From positions 552,461 to 616,460 of the forward strand of contig SSBO01000010.1 of NCBI GenBank assembly GCA_005281725.1: a stretch of 64,000 bases of DNA, written 5' to 3'. A program made the translations under genes and the position numbers. Source of the stretch: Wuchereria bancrofti. Lineage: Eukaryota > Nematoda > Chromadorea > Rhabditida > Onchocercidae. Numbering within the stretch: the stretch's first letter is position 1; each line of letters opens with the position of its first letter. Below are positions 13,148-25,545 of this stretch, piece by piece. The notes below the pieces were generated by a model. That model did no database searches. It was given only the letters and a program-made list of their open reading frames with translations, and was not told the DNA's origin.

Positions 13148-13558
13148 TTTAAGAAGAAGGTGCGGACAAAAGCGGAATTGTTCCATTACCGACAAATCAC
13201 TTTAAATTGTATTTGTGATTCGGTGGATGAATTAATTGATTTAGCGAATGAAAGATTTAATTAACTATGTAGGAAGTGCTCAATAAAATATTAACTTGAA
13301 ACAATTTCATAAATTTTGAAAGTGTCATACAATTAGTGATAAATGCTGAAATGTGAAAGTGTCACACAAAAAGTTCTTGCGATTCGATCAAATGAGCGAT
13401 ATTGAAATATGCGAAAATGATAACAATGAAAGAAAAGCAACTAAAATGATAACAAAGAAAAAAAAAACTGTCCCACGTATTAATTACAATGGAATACAAA
13501 AGATGGGCAAATTAAAGTGAAAAAAGCTAGAGAGTTCTTTTTTTTTAAATTCTAAAAT

Positions 13559-15760
13559 TTATAGAACAAAGTGAACAATTAATAGAATTCTTAACAAATA
13601 AAGGAATGATTTGAAAATTAATTGAAATTGGCTAGCATTATCAGTAAAGATTAATTTAGGGTAATCACCCCGGGTAACAAATTTACCTAATATGTGCAAA
13701 AAACTTTCGCCAATAGTTTTTCCAACCAAATCTAAATATATTGCTCTTGTTATGAAATATGTGAAGAGTGCCACCATCCATCTTTTGGTATTGCTAATTT
13801 CAGTTTTAATAGAAAGATGACTCATATAAACCAATCTAATGTATTCAAAATATTCGAGAATGTGTGACTCGAGATTGTGGAAAATTTGACATGACTGAAA
13901 GTTTAAATGGTTTCAATTTCCATCTCTGACAAATCATACATTTGTTCAATATTCGTTTAATTTCCGTTATACCTTTGGTTATCCAGAATTCTGTTCAATT
14001 CCAGAATTCTTGTATGCGTAATTCCGGCACGGACAGTTCCTTGTGTTGTCGTTATATAAGTATCACAGTTATTGGATTATGTCATGGAAAGTAAGCCGGA
14101 TTTAAACCATCTTCATTCGATTCAGGATTTTTTCTCTGATAAATTTCTGAATTTCCAATAGGTTCAGTTATTCCATCCAATTGCGCTTATCTAATCAATA
14201 TCTTTCTACCTAATTTGTAATCATCCGTTGTGAGTTGATCCTTTATCATTGATAAGAATTGTAATCATGGAGTTTGTCAATTTTATGAACTTAAGAATCC
14301 ATACTTGTTCTTCTTCTTACTAATTTTAACCACTTACTAGAGAACAACTAGCGTCTACAAGACAGAATTTGTCTTTATAACAATTTCGAAAAAATTCTTT
14401 TTATAACAATTTATAACATTTTGACCTTTGCAACAAAAATTTCACTTTCTTTTTTATGTCCAAAATTTCAATCGAAGTTATTATATTCCTATTGTGGACA
14501 GACAGAGTTAGTTTCCTCCTTTTCCAGCCATGAAAGTCCTTCCCACCATATTTCAGAATTGTTAAATTTGACTGGAAAGAATTCTTTTTGTAGCAATATC
14601 GGTTGGATTATACTTACTTGAAATGTAACGAAACAAGAATTTTACTTTCCTTATTTCGTCTACTCAATTTTTTTTTTTCGTAGTAAATTTTGGTGGTAAT
14701 TGAAAAACATTTAAAGTTGGTCCATAACGTTACTGGTGTATTTTCAAGTTTTAATTAATTTAATATAAATTGAATTGCTTGTATTCCAATAAGCATTGCT
14801 AATAACTTCAGTCGGGATATAGTGATACCTTTAATTGGTGCAATTCGAGATTTATCAAATATCAAGAATGTTTTAATACCTTTCTTGAATACCACGATTG
14901 ATGCATCTGTGAAGATATAAAGTTGCGTTTGCTATAAGATAAAGTTTATATAAGATAAAGTTGTTTTGGTAACTTGTTTAAATCTACTGATCATTCTCTT
15001 ATCAGTGATTTCCATATTTGTTTATCTTCTTTGCTTATAAGCTGATCCAAAGAATTGTTTTTTTTTTTTCATAAATCCTGAAATAATAATCATAAATGAA
15101 ACAAGAAATTCCATTTGGTCATTTTGAAATGTTACGAATTGTAAAATTGTTCTTTTTATTTTGTTTCAAGATTTTAGGGTGACTTGAAGGACATCCTTTT
15201 TTGTCATTCCGATTAACTCCAAAGATTTTCTTCAAATGGCATGCTTATACTCGATCGTTTGCAGGTATAATCTTGTTGAATTTGTTATTATTCGAAAGAA
15301 ATTTTCTAATGTTTTCATTAAGGCCTCGTTGAAGATATATTTTAATATCTTTTTCTCGTTGAAGATATATTTTAATATCTTTTTAAGATTTTTAATTTAT
15401 ATTTAATATATCTGAAGATATATTTTAATATTTCTTCATAAAGTTTGAGTGCTTCCTGAGTTCCTTTAGCTGATAGCATGACATTGTCAACGTAAAGGTT
15501 TTTTTTTTCTTTTTTTTTTAAATTTTTAAGGCTGTTTCACTCCTATGAATTTCTAAATTATAGTTGAGGATAACTACTAGTAAAAAGTGGGATGATATCA
15601 CTTCGAATGAAACTCTTTGAAAACGATAACATATTATGTTGTCTTCGATGATTGATCCGATTGACTTCCAATTAATTTCAAAGATTTTTTTCAACTGGTA
15701 TATTTCTTCTGCTCAAGAATGATTTTTTGTTGAATGAAAAAAAATTCGCTATGTTCTTCA
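13559..15760 (-). mobile_element. Decayed BEL/Pao-type LTR retrotransposon pol
   Basis: Read on the minus strand, the order is reverse transcriptase, RNase H, integrase. Near 15400-15700 there are RT remnants: RVSFEVISSHFLL and the YVDN box in NLYVDNVMLSAKGTQEA. Near 14770-14930 a TDAS motif is followed by FDKSRIAPIKGITISRLKLL, typical of the BEL/Pao RNase H region. At 13559-13960 the integrase has a Cys-x-x-Cys motif (CMICQRW), then a core segment TRAIYLDLVGKT and FTDNASQF with the catalytic Asp. Stops and frameshifts interrupt every part, so it is not active. No LTRs were identified. Gag or protease relics may extend to about 17.26 kb, but I could not prove this. Confidence 0.8.
15335..15435. 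repeat. Short direct repeats of a near-palindromic GAAGATATATTTTAATATCT unit
   Basis: Three copies of the 20-base unit lie within about 100 bases. Each can pair with itself (AAGATAT...ATATCTT). They sit inside the decayed retroelement. Confidence 0.7.
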
Positions 15761-17689
15761 ATTATATGAAAAATTTCATGTTTTTCAACCAAAGAAATCG
15801 TGTACAGTTGTTTCCTAATGCAAATAATTTCAATTGCAAAAACGCTTTTTTCAAAAAGTATGAAAAAAAAAAACAAAACAAAATGGCTATTATTATATTC
15901 TCCGTCGTTCTAAATCCAATCAATATGCTTGCTAAATTTGAAAATGCGATTAAACCGAATTTTTTTTTTTCATTTAGAAAATCGTTCAAAATTTGTCATA
16001 CCTTTATGTATGAGTAATTTTATTGTCGATTTATTTGATATTATAGTAGCTCATGATTCGGAAAATGATATATAAAGCTAACCTGATTCATTCCTAGGTT
16101 GAATTATTTCATTGCAACAATTGAGAAATAATTTATCAGTATGAAGTTATCTAATTAATATTTCTAATCTTCCAAGACAAAGACTCTAATTATCATTTAG
16201 GCAAATCTTTGAACTTTTCCTGGGCCAGGATACTTGATATCTTTCATTTTGCTTAGCGATTGTTCCTTTCAAATATCTCTTGCTCGTTATCATAACTATT
16301 AAATTATTCTTGAATGCCTATGAGTCCTTATTTCCGGAATTCCTCTATTTCTGGAATCATGGTGACACTGCTTACATTCATCGATTTGGTTTCAACAGCA
16401 ACCATCACCAATTTGATTTGTTCTTCGTCATAATTGTCAAATCTGTTGTTATATTCCGGATTTGTATGAATTACGTAAAATCCTGATACCATTTGATGGA
16501 CTTCATTTGAAGACATAAAATTGAAATAGCAATCTATTCCGATGAATATACCGGACTTTTTCCAATATCTTCCTTTCTTGAGCTATTATTTGTGGCAAAT
16601 CTTTGCGGTTGAATTAATTACTTATAGTTTCTCTGTTGCGTAAATTTTTACAATAATTTGTAAAATATCAGTGACATTTTTAAACAAAATGAGCTTTTGA
16701 TTTTATTTAACACGTATTTCGGCATATAACAATTCAGTTTTTCCAACAGATTACATTATTCTATCATTTATTTAATATGCAATATAATATATTAAGAATA
16801 CAGATGGTTGAATAATATAATTAATACTTCATGTTTCTTCATAGAGATTTAATTTCAACAGTTCTTCCCTATCTATAATGGTTACTTCTGATAAATATAA
16901 AACTAATTTTGGAAACGCTTTTGGTTTAATCACTGAATTTAATTCACTTTGTATTATCTTAGACAATGGTACACATTGGGGCAACTAATGTCCATCTTTC
17001 TTAGTGGTATTTTTTTTAGTTCAATATTCAAAAAAAGTGGTGTTCATTTGTTTGTTTCTGTAGAGTGTCGCATTGTTTACACTATTACCACGCATATCCT
17101 CTTTAACTTTCCTAATTGTAGTTTTCTTATTCCTTAATAATAATGGTGTAGGAGAAATGTTAGAGAGAATCCCTTGATTTTGAAGAATAGTGGAAGAAGA
17201 ACGGTAGTAACTTGTAAAAAACAGTATTTTCGAAAACAGTATTGATGACTTCAAGCAATGCAATGTGTAACCTTCCTTATCGCAAATTTTATTTCTAATT
17301 CCATATTATTGTTAGATTAAAAACGGAAACAAAAAAAAAAAAAAAATACTGAAAAGCTACTACTTATTGAGAATAAGCACGTTTATTTATTTAAAAAATA
17401 ACAAGTTTCCTTAAAAATATTCAAAGATTTATTTAACGACCTTTATACAACTAGACAGAATATTCACTGGTGTACGGCCTTATCCTGTAGTCAGTATAAA
17501 AAACGGCTGACGATGAACGTGTCAAAACGTTCAGGTTAATATTTTCACAGTTGAAATATCATGCATATCGGTGAAATTAACAAAAAATCGAAAAATTTAC
17601 AAAATGGAACAAACAAAAATCAAAAGTGAAAAATGAGAATTAAGTAATGGAAAACCTGATTTTCTACCTGATGTTTCATAGTAAAGAAA
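15761..17689. other. Possible retroelement flank, no intact gene
   Basis: Several short minus-strand open frames (16328-16516, 17021-17263 and an open stretch near 16860-16990) have protein-like composition and could be gag/protease remnants of the neighbouring BEL/Pao element. None carries a motif that I can name. 17,320-17,690 shows nothing recognisable. Confidence 0.4.
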
Positions 17690-20600
17690 CTAACATGGAT
17701 AATTTATTACAAAATCACGCAACCCATCAATCTGACGCAAATCATTCTCTATCGCTTTGATATCACCATCAAAAGAATCGTGGAAAACACAGCCATTCTC
17801 AGTTTCGGTCCAATTAATAAAATAATTCTGTTTGGTTGAAATTAATAGTTTAGGTCGTTTCAAATTCAAGCGTTGCAGATTTTCAATACTAACCTGAAAA
17901 TTACTTTCAGAGTGTTTTTATACCTACCTGTCAAGTTGACTGCATAATTTTCAACAAACAACAAAGTTTTTTTTTTAAACCTATTAAAGTACTAAAGCTT
18001 TAATTTCTTCTCTTCGCTTTGGAATAAGATCTCTCAGATATTTGTTTTGTTGTCGACAGTTTTTAAACAGAAAACACACACAGTTTTCCAGTAATTATCT
18101 CTACATTAAACGGCTCGACATATCTATCAAAATTGAAACTAAAAATCATTCAGACGAATATTGAGCAATGTTCTCGATTAATGAATATCATGTCATGCTT
18201 ATTTTCGACTAACGATACCTTATTCCCATGAAGTATGAGAAGACGCAAATCCGGCAAATCATCGTCATTTAGATTATTCCAGACTTCGTCTTTATAACAA
18301 TCCCCGAAATTGCTTAGATCCAGAAAAACTAAATGCCTGAAACAAAAATAGTTACAATTATTATTAAACTTTCTGTATAAGAGAACTTCACAGCATTTGG
18401 AACGGAAAGAACTAAAATATGAACTGCAGCTTAATCTTTGAACGCTGAAAGAATTTTCAAAAAAACAGAAAAAGAGCACTATGATAAAGAGGTTATAAAA
18501 AAAACTTACTTACTTGAAATTACTAACAATGAAAGGCATAACTCCATCATTGAACGTTAAATATTCATTGAATGGCAAACCGAGTGTTTTTAAATTTGGA
18601 CAACTGCAATGATTTATAACATATTGTAATACAAATTCATAATGTAAACTATTATTAAAGAATATTTTATATTTATCCTCCTTTATATATAAATGTGTTT
18701 GTACAGGAAATTAACTCACTTCCGATCAATGACTGTAAACAGATCGACCGTGCCTTCCAAGTAATTTGACATTACTAAATGCCTAAGCTTGTATGGGAAT
18801 GATTTTTCAGGTTCCTTCTCTGGCAAAGTGAATAATTCAATTAATCCTTCCGGCGAAACATTACAATCTTGTCCGCCAAAGCATACTCGTAGCTCTTCCA
18901 AATTGTACAATTTCTGCAACATTTAAATAATGTACAAAACCGAAATAGTATTTCATTCGCATTTCATAACAACTCCTGTAAGATTGATGGTCAGAACGTT
19001 AAGAATTAAAATTATTGTTTTACGGTACTTGTATAGAAAAACACAGAAACATTAAAACACTTTTCAATTTCGAAAATATCAGATCAATTATTTATAATTA
19101 ATTTCGAAAATTATTTATAATTATTTAAAAATTTAGTTAAAAGATGAGTTAATTTAAATTACTTTTACTTTTTCCTTTTTTTAGAAACTATATTTTGTTA
19201 TATTAATATCAGTGTGTACTTATTTCATATTATCAACAAGAAAATTTTACTGTACGAACACTGTACACTAAAACAATCAATTTATGATATCAAACTTTTG
19301 TAAAGCTGGATGATGAATCATTAGTCAACACAAGTTGATACAGCGTCCTTAAACTTTGATAAAATTCCTAAACGTATATACCACAAATCTACTCATATTT
19401 TCATGCTATAATTCCAATATCATTTTTCTTACCTTTATATGCGCAAACTCTTCATCGAAAGTGTAGAGACTAAGACCCCATGAAAATACTTTCAAATTAT
19501 GTAAAAGACCAATGTATTCAATGTGATCGTTTCTAATATAAGATCCAAGATGAAGCTCGGTAAGAGTAGACCTCCATGGAGAAGTTCTAATCTTGCTGAA
19601 ACTGAAAAGCAACGATACTAATAAATATATTCACAATATTACTGAAGTACAGCAGTTTCAATGCCCAATGAACCGAGTAGCTTAAACCTGAACGATCAAC
19701 CAACAGATTTCAAAATACGACCTATGACATAGTTTTTAAAAAAGATGGGAATTGGCGTTTAATGTGTAATTTATACTAAGGGAATTTCAGAGAAAAAGAC
19801 TTACTCAGTCTCAGCTACCCCGTCGTAAATATGTAATAAATTCAGCGGACGTTTACAAGCCGGCAATTTTGGATCACTTTCCAGACAGTATTCCTTTACA
19901 TTACCAAAGAATAAATTTTGCACCTTCGGAAAAATACTTTCATCTTCGAATAACATTTCCAACGTATTTCTCCATTCACCTGCATTATCACAGCTTGGAC
20001 TCTAAAAAATAAGATATGCAAATCGTGAAGTATCATTACTGACATTATTCATCCCAAACCAAAACCGACTGCAGTGGATGCAGTTCGAACTGCAATGTTA
20101 AACAATGAAAAATACTCAAAATAAACAGCAATGAAATATTTAACAGTAACAATAATATTAACAATACTAAAAATTTTAGTGGCAATAAAACACTTTATCA
20201 AATTTATCACTTCATCACGTCTTATCAAATATAAATCATACTTGTTCCACTCTTTCCATGTGCAATGTATTAACATTCGGAAAGCTATTTGACAGTATTT
20301 TCAACAATGCCGTATTCATTTCTGCAAAATATTACTGTTTAACAGAAAAAATGCTTGGATTTAAGAAAACAAACTCTTAATAAATTCTCTTGATTTAATT
20401 TGATTTTAATTAATACCCTTAAAAGAGCCAATATCGAGATGGATTACATTAGGAAAACAAATTTCGAATAATGCGTTAACTTGAGCGGATGGCAACGGCA
20501 CAGAACAATCAATACACAGTTTTCGAAGATACTGCGAAGTCTGAAAATACATAAAAGAGTGAACGAATATTAACACTTCAAAAAAAAGATAATTCAGGAT

Positions 20601-21477
20601 CATAAGACTGTCTTCATAGCTTTGGTTAATTACAATCAATAAACTACAAATATTTCTTCACTAATTATCATATGTCATTTGACATAAATTTATTCGCCAA
20701 AACTTACCCTATGGAAGAACTTTTTCACACTGCCATATTTCAACGAAATATCGTTAACTAATACCCGAACTTCGGTGAAAAAAGCAGAATGATTCGCCAA
20801 ATAATTCCAACGATGACAAACCAAAGAGAAACAGTGGATCAAATCAATCGGATGACAATAAGCAAATATTGTCAACAATATATCATTCGACAAGTCGTTA
20901 ATTGTTACCTTAATAAATTACTTACGACTGAACAACTTTTCACCGGAATCGTTTGCAATGGACCGTAATAATGAAAACTTTCGAATATTCACCTTCTTCA
21001 TATCTGAATCAGTTGTAAATTGACTGATATCCATTTCACTTCCGGTCGAAGCCTGGAAAATTTATTCTTTTGTTGAAGAGTGAAACAAAAAGAGAGCAGA
21101 AATTACCGATAAGAAAAATGGATCACTTGGGACTTCCGATTGATGGTCTTGTGACGCGCAGATGAATAAGAGGAACGACCAAGTTGTATTAACGGATAGT
21201 ATGTTTGCATCCGATGAGCACGATTCCTAAAATTAACTAAAAACCCAATAAAACTGCCTCGTACAGTCCAATATTCGATGAGAATGGATTTTGTGGCAAA
21301 TCTGGGATAAAAGTCTTAAAACTTCTGAGACAAAACCTTTTGCTTTTACAACTTTTTCCAACATTTTTAATAACACAAGAAAACTTACGTTTCAAAAAAC
21401 TTATATCTTCTGTCCATCGTATCATATTTGCACGACACAGGTCGATATCGCCCAGGCGATTCTGTTATCGTATCCAT
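17690..21477 (-). CDS. F-box / leucine-rich-repeat protein, copy 2
   Basis: Exons equivalent to copy 1 join in phase: 21389-21477, 21127-21226, 20993-21052, 20708-20908, 20417-20540, 20242-20321, 19805-20001, 19433-19601, 18720-18913, 18514-18603, 18219-18336, 17690-17893, giving about 541 residues. The F-box (INDLSNDILLTIFAYC) and the leucine-rich repeats (NVIHLDIGSF, TELHLGSY, NLEELRV, KLRHLVM, HLVFLDLSNFGD, LRLLILHGNK) are all present. The exon equivalent to 8581-8664 is six bases longer and stays in frame. The terminal exon of copy 1 has no partner here: the frame ends at TAG 17690-17692, within the sequence that is a splice donor in copy 1 (CAT|GTTAGT). The protein therefore loses the last 37 or so residues of its sister. 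The duplicated block reaches into the 5' flank and small plus-strand ORF. A role as SCF substrate receptor is inferred from the domain pair. Confidence 0.85.
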
Positions 21478-22519
21478 TCTAAAATAATTATTGTCTAACG
21501 GAAGCAGAAATTAATTCATTAAGGAATTTTCATTGAAATTCCAAATCTTAAAAGCGAAAGCACAAAATTGAGCAATTATATTTCAACTAAATAAAAAATC
21601 AACAAAAAACAAATAAATGAAAAACTTTAATACGTCCAAGCAGCACGAACTCATAATGCGTGAACGACGACGCATTTGACATTCCCACGTGATCACAGTG
21701 ACTCATCAAAAGTGCTCAACACTTGCAGCACTAAATAATTTTAGAAATTCAAAAACGAAATTAATTAAAGGAATGAGATAAGGAAAGGAAATTAAAGATG
21801 TAATGAATTTGTGAGGAAAAGTAGGATATAAATTAAAAATCAAACTAATGGCAGTGTTAAGTGCAAACTACTATCTTATTATTTGTTTTATAATTATAAT
21901 AATTATTATTACTATTATTATCGTTATTATTACTAATTATTATCATTTCTATTACATGTTATTATTGTTATCAATTGTTGCTAATTATTATTATTTATTC
22001 TTATTTACTGCTATTTATTATTCATGCCATTACTTATTATTATTTATTTTATACGCTGTCTGATGGGTGCACAAGACTACGGTGTTTACCTGCTTGTGGA
22101 TCCACTATGCTCTGCATAACTTGGGAATGTTACTTGTGATAAGGAATGATAATGGTGGTATACTGATAAGAAATTCAAGTGATTATCTTGGTAAGTTGAT
22201 GTTCAGTCATGTTTATCTCCCAGTGAGAATGTGAGTAGGAAGAAAATAACACTTAAATAATTTTCTTTTTTTGCTGATTTGTAATGCATTCATTGTCGAT
22301 GTTTCTTCTAAGGATGGTATTTGAATTTTGAGTTAGAACTGGCATTAATTCGAAATCAATTCGAAATGAGCAAATTATAAAAAATGGAAAAAAAATCATT
22401 AAAATATGCTAATTTTATGACAGAAAAGCTATCATCATTTCTGAAGGAAAACAAATTTCTTTGCATATATCTGATTATTTTTAAATATTCAAATGACAAT
22501 GCACGTCCTATTACGAATG
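21478..22519. promoter_or_regulatory. Divergent intergenic region, copy 2
   Basis: Partner of 11336-12312, with the same ATT/TTA tract and the same conserved stretch near 22060-22100. Small indels distinguish the copies. No gene was accepted. Confidence 0.45.
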
Positions 22520-22527
22520 TATAAAAG
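22520..22527 (+). promoter_or_regulatory. TATA box (TATAAAAG), copy 2
   Basis: Same element and context as in copy 1, about 50 bases before ATGAGCG|GTAAGG at 22572. That short first exon cannot be joined in frame to the accepted downstream frame, so the transcript structure is unresolved. Confidence 0.45.
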
Positions 22528-23084
22528 GTGATGAAAATTCTCAATTAATCATTTCAATCAGAATTGCTGCGATGAGCGGTAAGGATGATGGTTCTCTACT
22601 GGGGAAATAAGTGGGATCGGGGAAATTAGTTTGGGTTGTAATTGAAATAACACATCGGTTGTTTGCAATATCATCGAGACAACGCATCTTGCTTGCTTGA
22701 ATTATTCACTGAGAACAATTTAAAAAAAAAAAGTTCATTAATAACAACAAATATAACAGTAGAGATTAAAAATTATTTCCATTTAAATAGTAACCTGAAA
22801 ATGAAGACGGATCTCTGTATTAGAAGAGAAATACACCTGAACCGAATAATATTCTTTGATATTTAAGGTCGAAAGCACAAAAAAACCGCTTGCCCACATG
22901 ACAGTGACTTGACAGTAGATTCGAAGTAAGGATTTTATTATGATATTTAGTGAGAAATTTGATAAAAATTTCTTTTTATTTTTCTCGATGAAATTTGCGT
23001 CCCGAAAAAAGTTACCAGTTTTTCAATTCAATAAAAAATAATTTCTGTTTAAATAATAGTCGATAATGAAAACAAACTTCTCAG

Positions 23085-23315
23085 GTGGTGCCGGTTAAAA
23101 AAGCTCCTAAGGTTGCATCGGTTTTGCCTGAAAACCAACCAGGAGCTACACCTGAGGAACCGACACCTACCGCAGCAGAAAGCTCCTACGATCGCTACAA
23201 GCACCTACCATTATGCAGTCGTACGTTTAAATTGCGAATGCAATTCTTGGATGAGAAACTTCGAAAAGAGCGAGAAAAGGAGAAGAAGGAAAAAGCTACG
23301 AACGCGAAAAAGTAA
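23085..23315 (+). CDS. Small lysine-rich protein of unknown function, terminal exon (copy 2)
   Basis: An open frame of 76 codons begins at a CTTCTCAG acceptor and ends at TAA. The first half is Pro/Ala/Lys-rich (VPVKKAPKV, then PEEPTPTAAES). The second half has YDRYKHLPLCSRTFKLRMQF and a charged, probably helical Lys/Glu tail ending NAKK. I recognise no family. The 5' exon is unknown: the conserved ATGAGCG|GTAAGG at 22572 gives a phase-1 junction while this exon needs phase 0. A second frame (23113-23373) is also open in both copies, so the coding frame is a judgement based on composition. It could be a relic. Confidence 0.4.
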   Translation: MVPVKKAPKVASVLPENQPGATPEEPTPTAAESSYDRYKHLPLCSRTFKLRMQFLDEKLRKEREKEKKEKATNAKK

Positions 23316-23564
23316 TTTAAGAAGAAGGCGCGGGCAAAAGCAGAATTATTCCGCCACCGACAAATCACTTTAAATTGTATTTGTAATTCGGTGAATGGAT
23401 TAAATGATTTAACGAGTGATTTATGAAAGATTTAACAATGTAACAAGTGCTCAATAAAATATTGACTTGAAACAGTTTCATAAATTTTGAAAGTCTGATA
23501 CAATTAGTAATATGTATTGAAATGTGGAAGTATCATTCAAAAAGAAAAGAGAAATGAAGAAGTA

Positions 23565-24720
23565 CTGCACATTGTTTTTTGCGCGCTTCCTTTCACATCT
23601 AAAATTGTTGCGAGCAGTAGGTGAAGATGATAACAAAGAAAGAAAAGCAACTGTCCCAGTATCAATTGCAATGGAATGCAGAAGATGGACAAATTAAAGT
23701 GAACTCCACTTGAACACCATATTCCTGCAAACTCATATAACAGTTCACTAACAAGTTCACATGACTATATTTCCCAATATCACAGTTTCAACTCATGCTG
23801 ATAAATATACAAGATTCAAAGCATTCATAAAAATATTCAGAGGAGAAGATGCATCAACGAATAGATTAAAAAGAATTTTAGATGTGAAAGGAAGAGCGCA
23901 AAAAGCAATGTGCAGTACTTCTCCTTCATGGACACGTATCTACAAACGATAAAATGTTACTCGTTACTTGTCTTCTTATTTGAAGGGAACCAAATTTTAT
24001 TTTATTTTATTTTTTTTCATATATTTAAACATTTGCCTCTTTAACTTGTTCAGCTCTTAACATCAAATAGTATTCTGGTTTGAATTTTTGATACGTGTCA
24101 TCATCTACCATCTGAGTGGAAAAATGTGATATTTGACCGGAAGAATACATTTCTCTCTATTTGACAAAATCTTGTTACAATATATGTTCCTGTCACCGCA
24201 CGCACGTAACGTCATTAAATTGTCTTCACTTAAATATAGTTTGCAATTGATACGTAGGACAGTTGCTTTTCTTCCTATGTTATCATTTTCATCTACCTAT
24301 TTATTCCAATACCGCTCGCAAGAATTTTAGACGTGAGAGGAAGAGCGTAAACAACAATGTACAGTACTTTTCCTTCATTTCTCTCTTCTTTTTGAGTGAC
24401 ACTTCTACATATCAGTACTTATTATTAATCTACACTCACCCATCTCTTGCAGGACTTATCGGTTCCTCCGGTAGATTTTGCGGTTGATTCTTCGGCTGAA
24501 CCTAAATACAACAAGAAAAAAAAAAAGTGGCAGAAATGATATAATTAACCGCAAGGGTGCAAATGTCATCACTGAGATGGGTACATGCGGTAGTTTAGTT
24601 ATCATTTTCACCCGCTCCACACCAATCATTTGACGAAGTTGCAAGAACTTCAAAGATGAGAGAAAAAGCAAAGACAATATACAGTATTTCTCTTTTCTTT
24701 TCGTGTGATACTTCCACATT
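23565..24720. repeat. Cluster of diverged ~100-bp repeats in both orientations
   Basis: A motif readable as GTACTGCACATTGTTTTTTG then CGCTTCC, followed by a segment ending GAAAAGCAACTGTCC, occurs at 23565-23690 (+). It recurs in diverged form in reverse orientation near 23880-23940, 24240-24380 and 24640-24710. No ORF in the cluster is convincing. Confidence 0.6.
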
Positions 24721-24729
24721 TCAGCATTT

Positions 24730-25021
24730 ATTAATAATTGTATCAGACTTTCAAAATTTATGAAACTGTTTCAAGTCAATATTTTATTGAGCACTTGCTA
24801 CGCAGTTAAATCTTTCATAAATCATTCGTTAAATCATTTAATCCATTCACCGAATTACAAATACAATTTAAAGTGATTTGTCGGTGGCGGAATAATTCTG
24901 CTTTTGCCCGCGCCTTCTTCTTAAATTACTTTTTCGCGTTCGCAGTTTTTTCCTTCTCCTCCTTTTCTCGCTCTTTTCGAAGTTTCTCATCCAAGAATTG
25001 CATTCGCAATTTAAACGTACG
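24730..25021 (-). pseudogene. Inverted partial third copy of the small lysine-rich exon and its 3' flank
   Basis: The reverse complement closely matches 23222-23500: the frame RTFKLRMQFLDEKLRKEREK, the stop, and the AT-rich flank with AATAAAATATTGACTTGAAA. It is cut off at an N at about 25022, where the sequence switches to another part of the duplicated block in direct orientation. Confidence 0.75.
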
Positions 25022-25022
25022 A

Positions 25023-25122
25023 NTTATTTACTGCTATTTATTATTCATGCCATTAATTATTATTTATTTTATACGCTGTCTGACGGTTGCACAAGACTAC
25101 GGTGTTTATCTGCTTGTGGAAT
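25023..25122 (+). repeat. Fragment of the divergent intergenic region (third copy)
   Basis: About 100 bases match 11815-11912 (and, less well, 22007-22100), ending at GTTTATCTGCTTGTGGA. The body is closer to copy 1 than copy 2. It joins directly to an inverted exon fragment at the N. Confidence 0.75.
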
Positions 25123-25545
25123 AAGCAATCTTTTCCTCTTTTTTTCTCTCTCTCTCTTTTTTTTATCATTTTAGCATATTTCAATAATAGTTGAAAAATG
25201 ACAAGAATAAAATGAAAATTATTGAAAACTAAAAAAAAATTTTTTTTAACAATTGAAAAAAAAAAGAATTTGAGGAAAAGTATAAACAACAACGAGTATG
25301 ATTTATAATTTGAATGTCATCTTTCTTCTTCTTTTTTTTTCTTGTTTTAAGTGAAGCATGAAAAAAGTTACGTCATAATGCAGTAATGATGCTCTGACAA
25401 TAGCATCCTTTCATCAAATTTTTGCAAAATAGCAAACATCCTTCTTGTTGCTTTAGGGCTTAAGTGGCAATTTTATTTTAGGAAATAATTTATCATCGCA
25501 TGCAAACAACACAAATACTTCTCATATTGAATTTTTTCTTTTCCA

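Noticed and set aside
16328..16516. Minus-strand 62-codon frame as a separate gene
   Set aside because: Protein-like but isolated between decayed retroelement parts; no motif or splice partner found.
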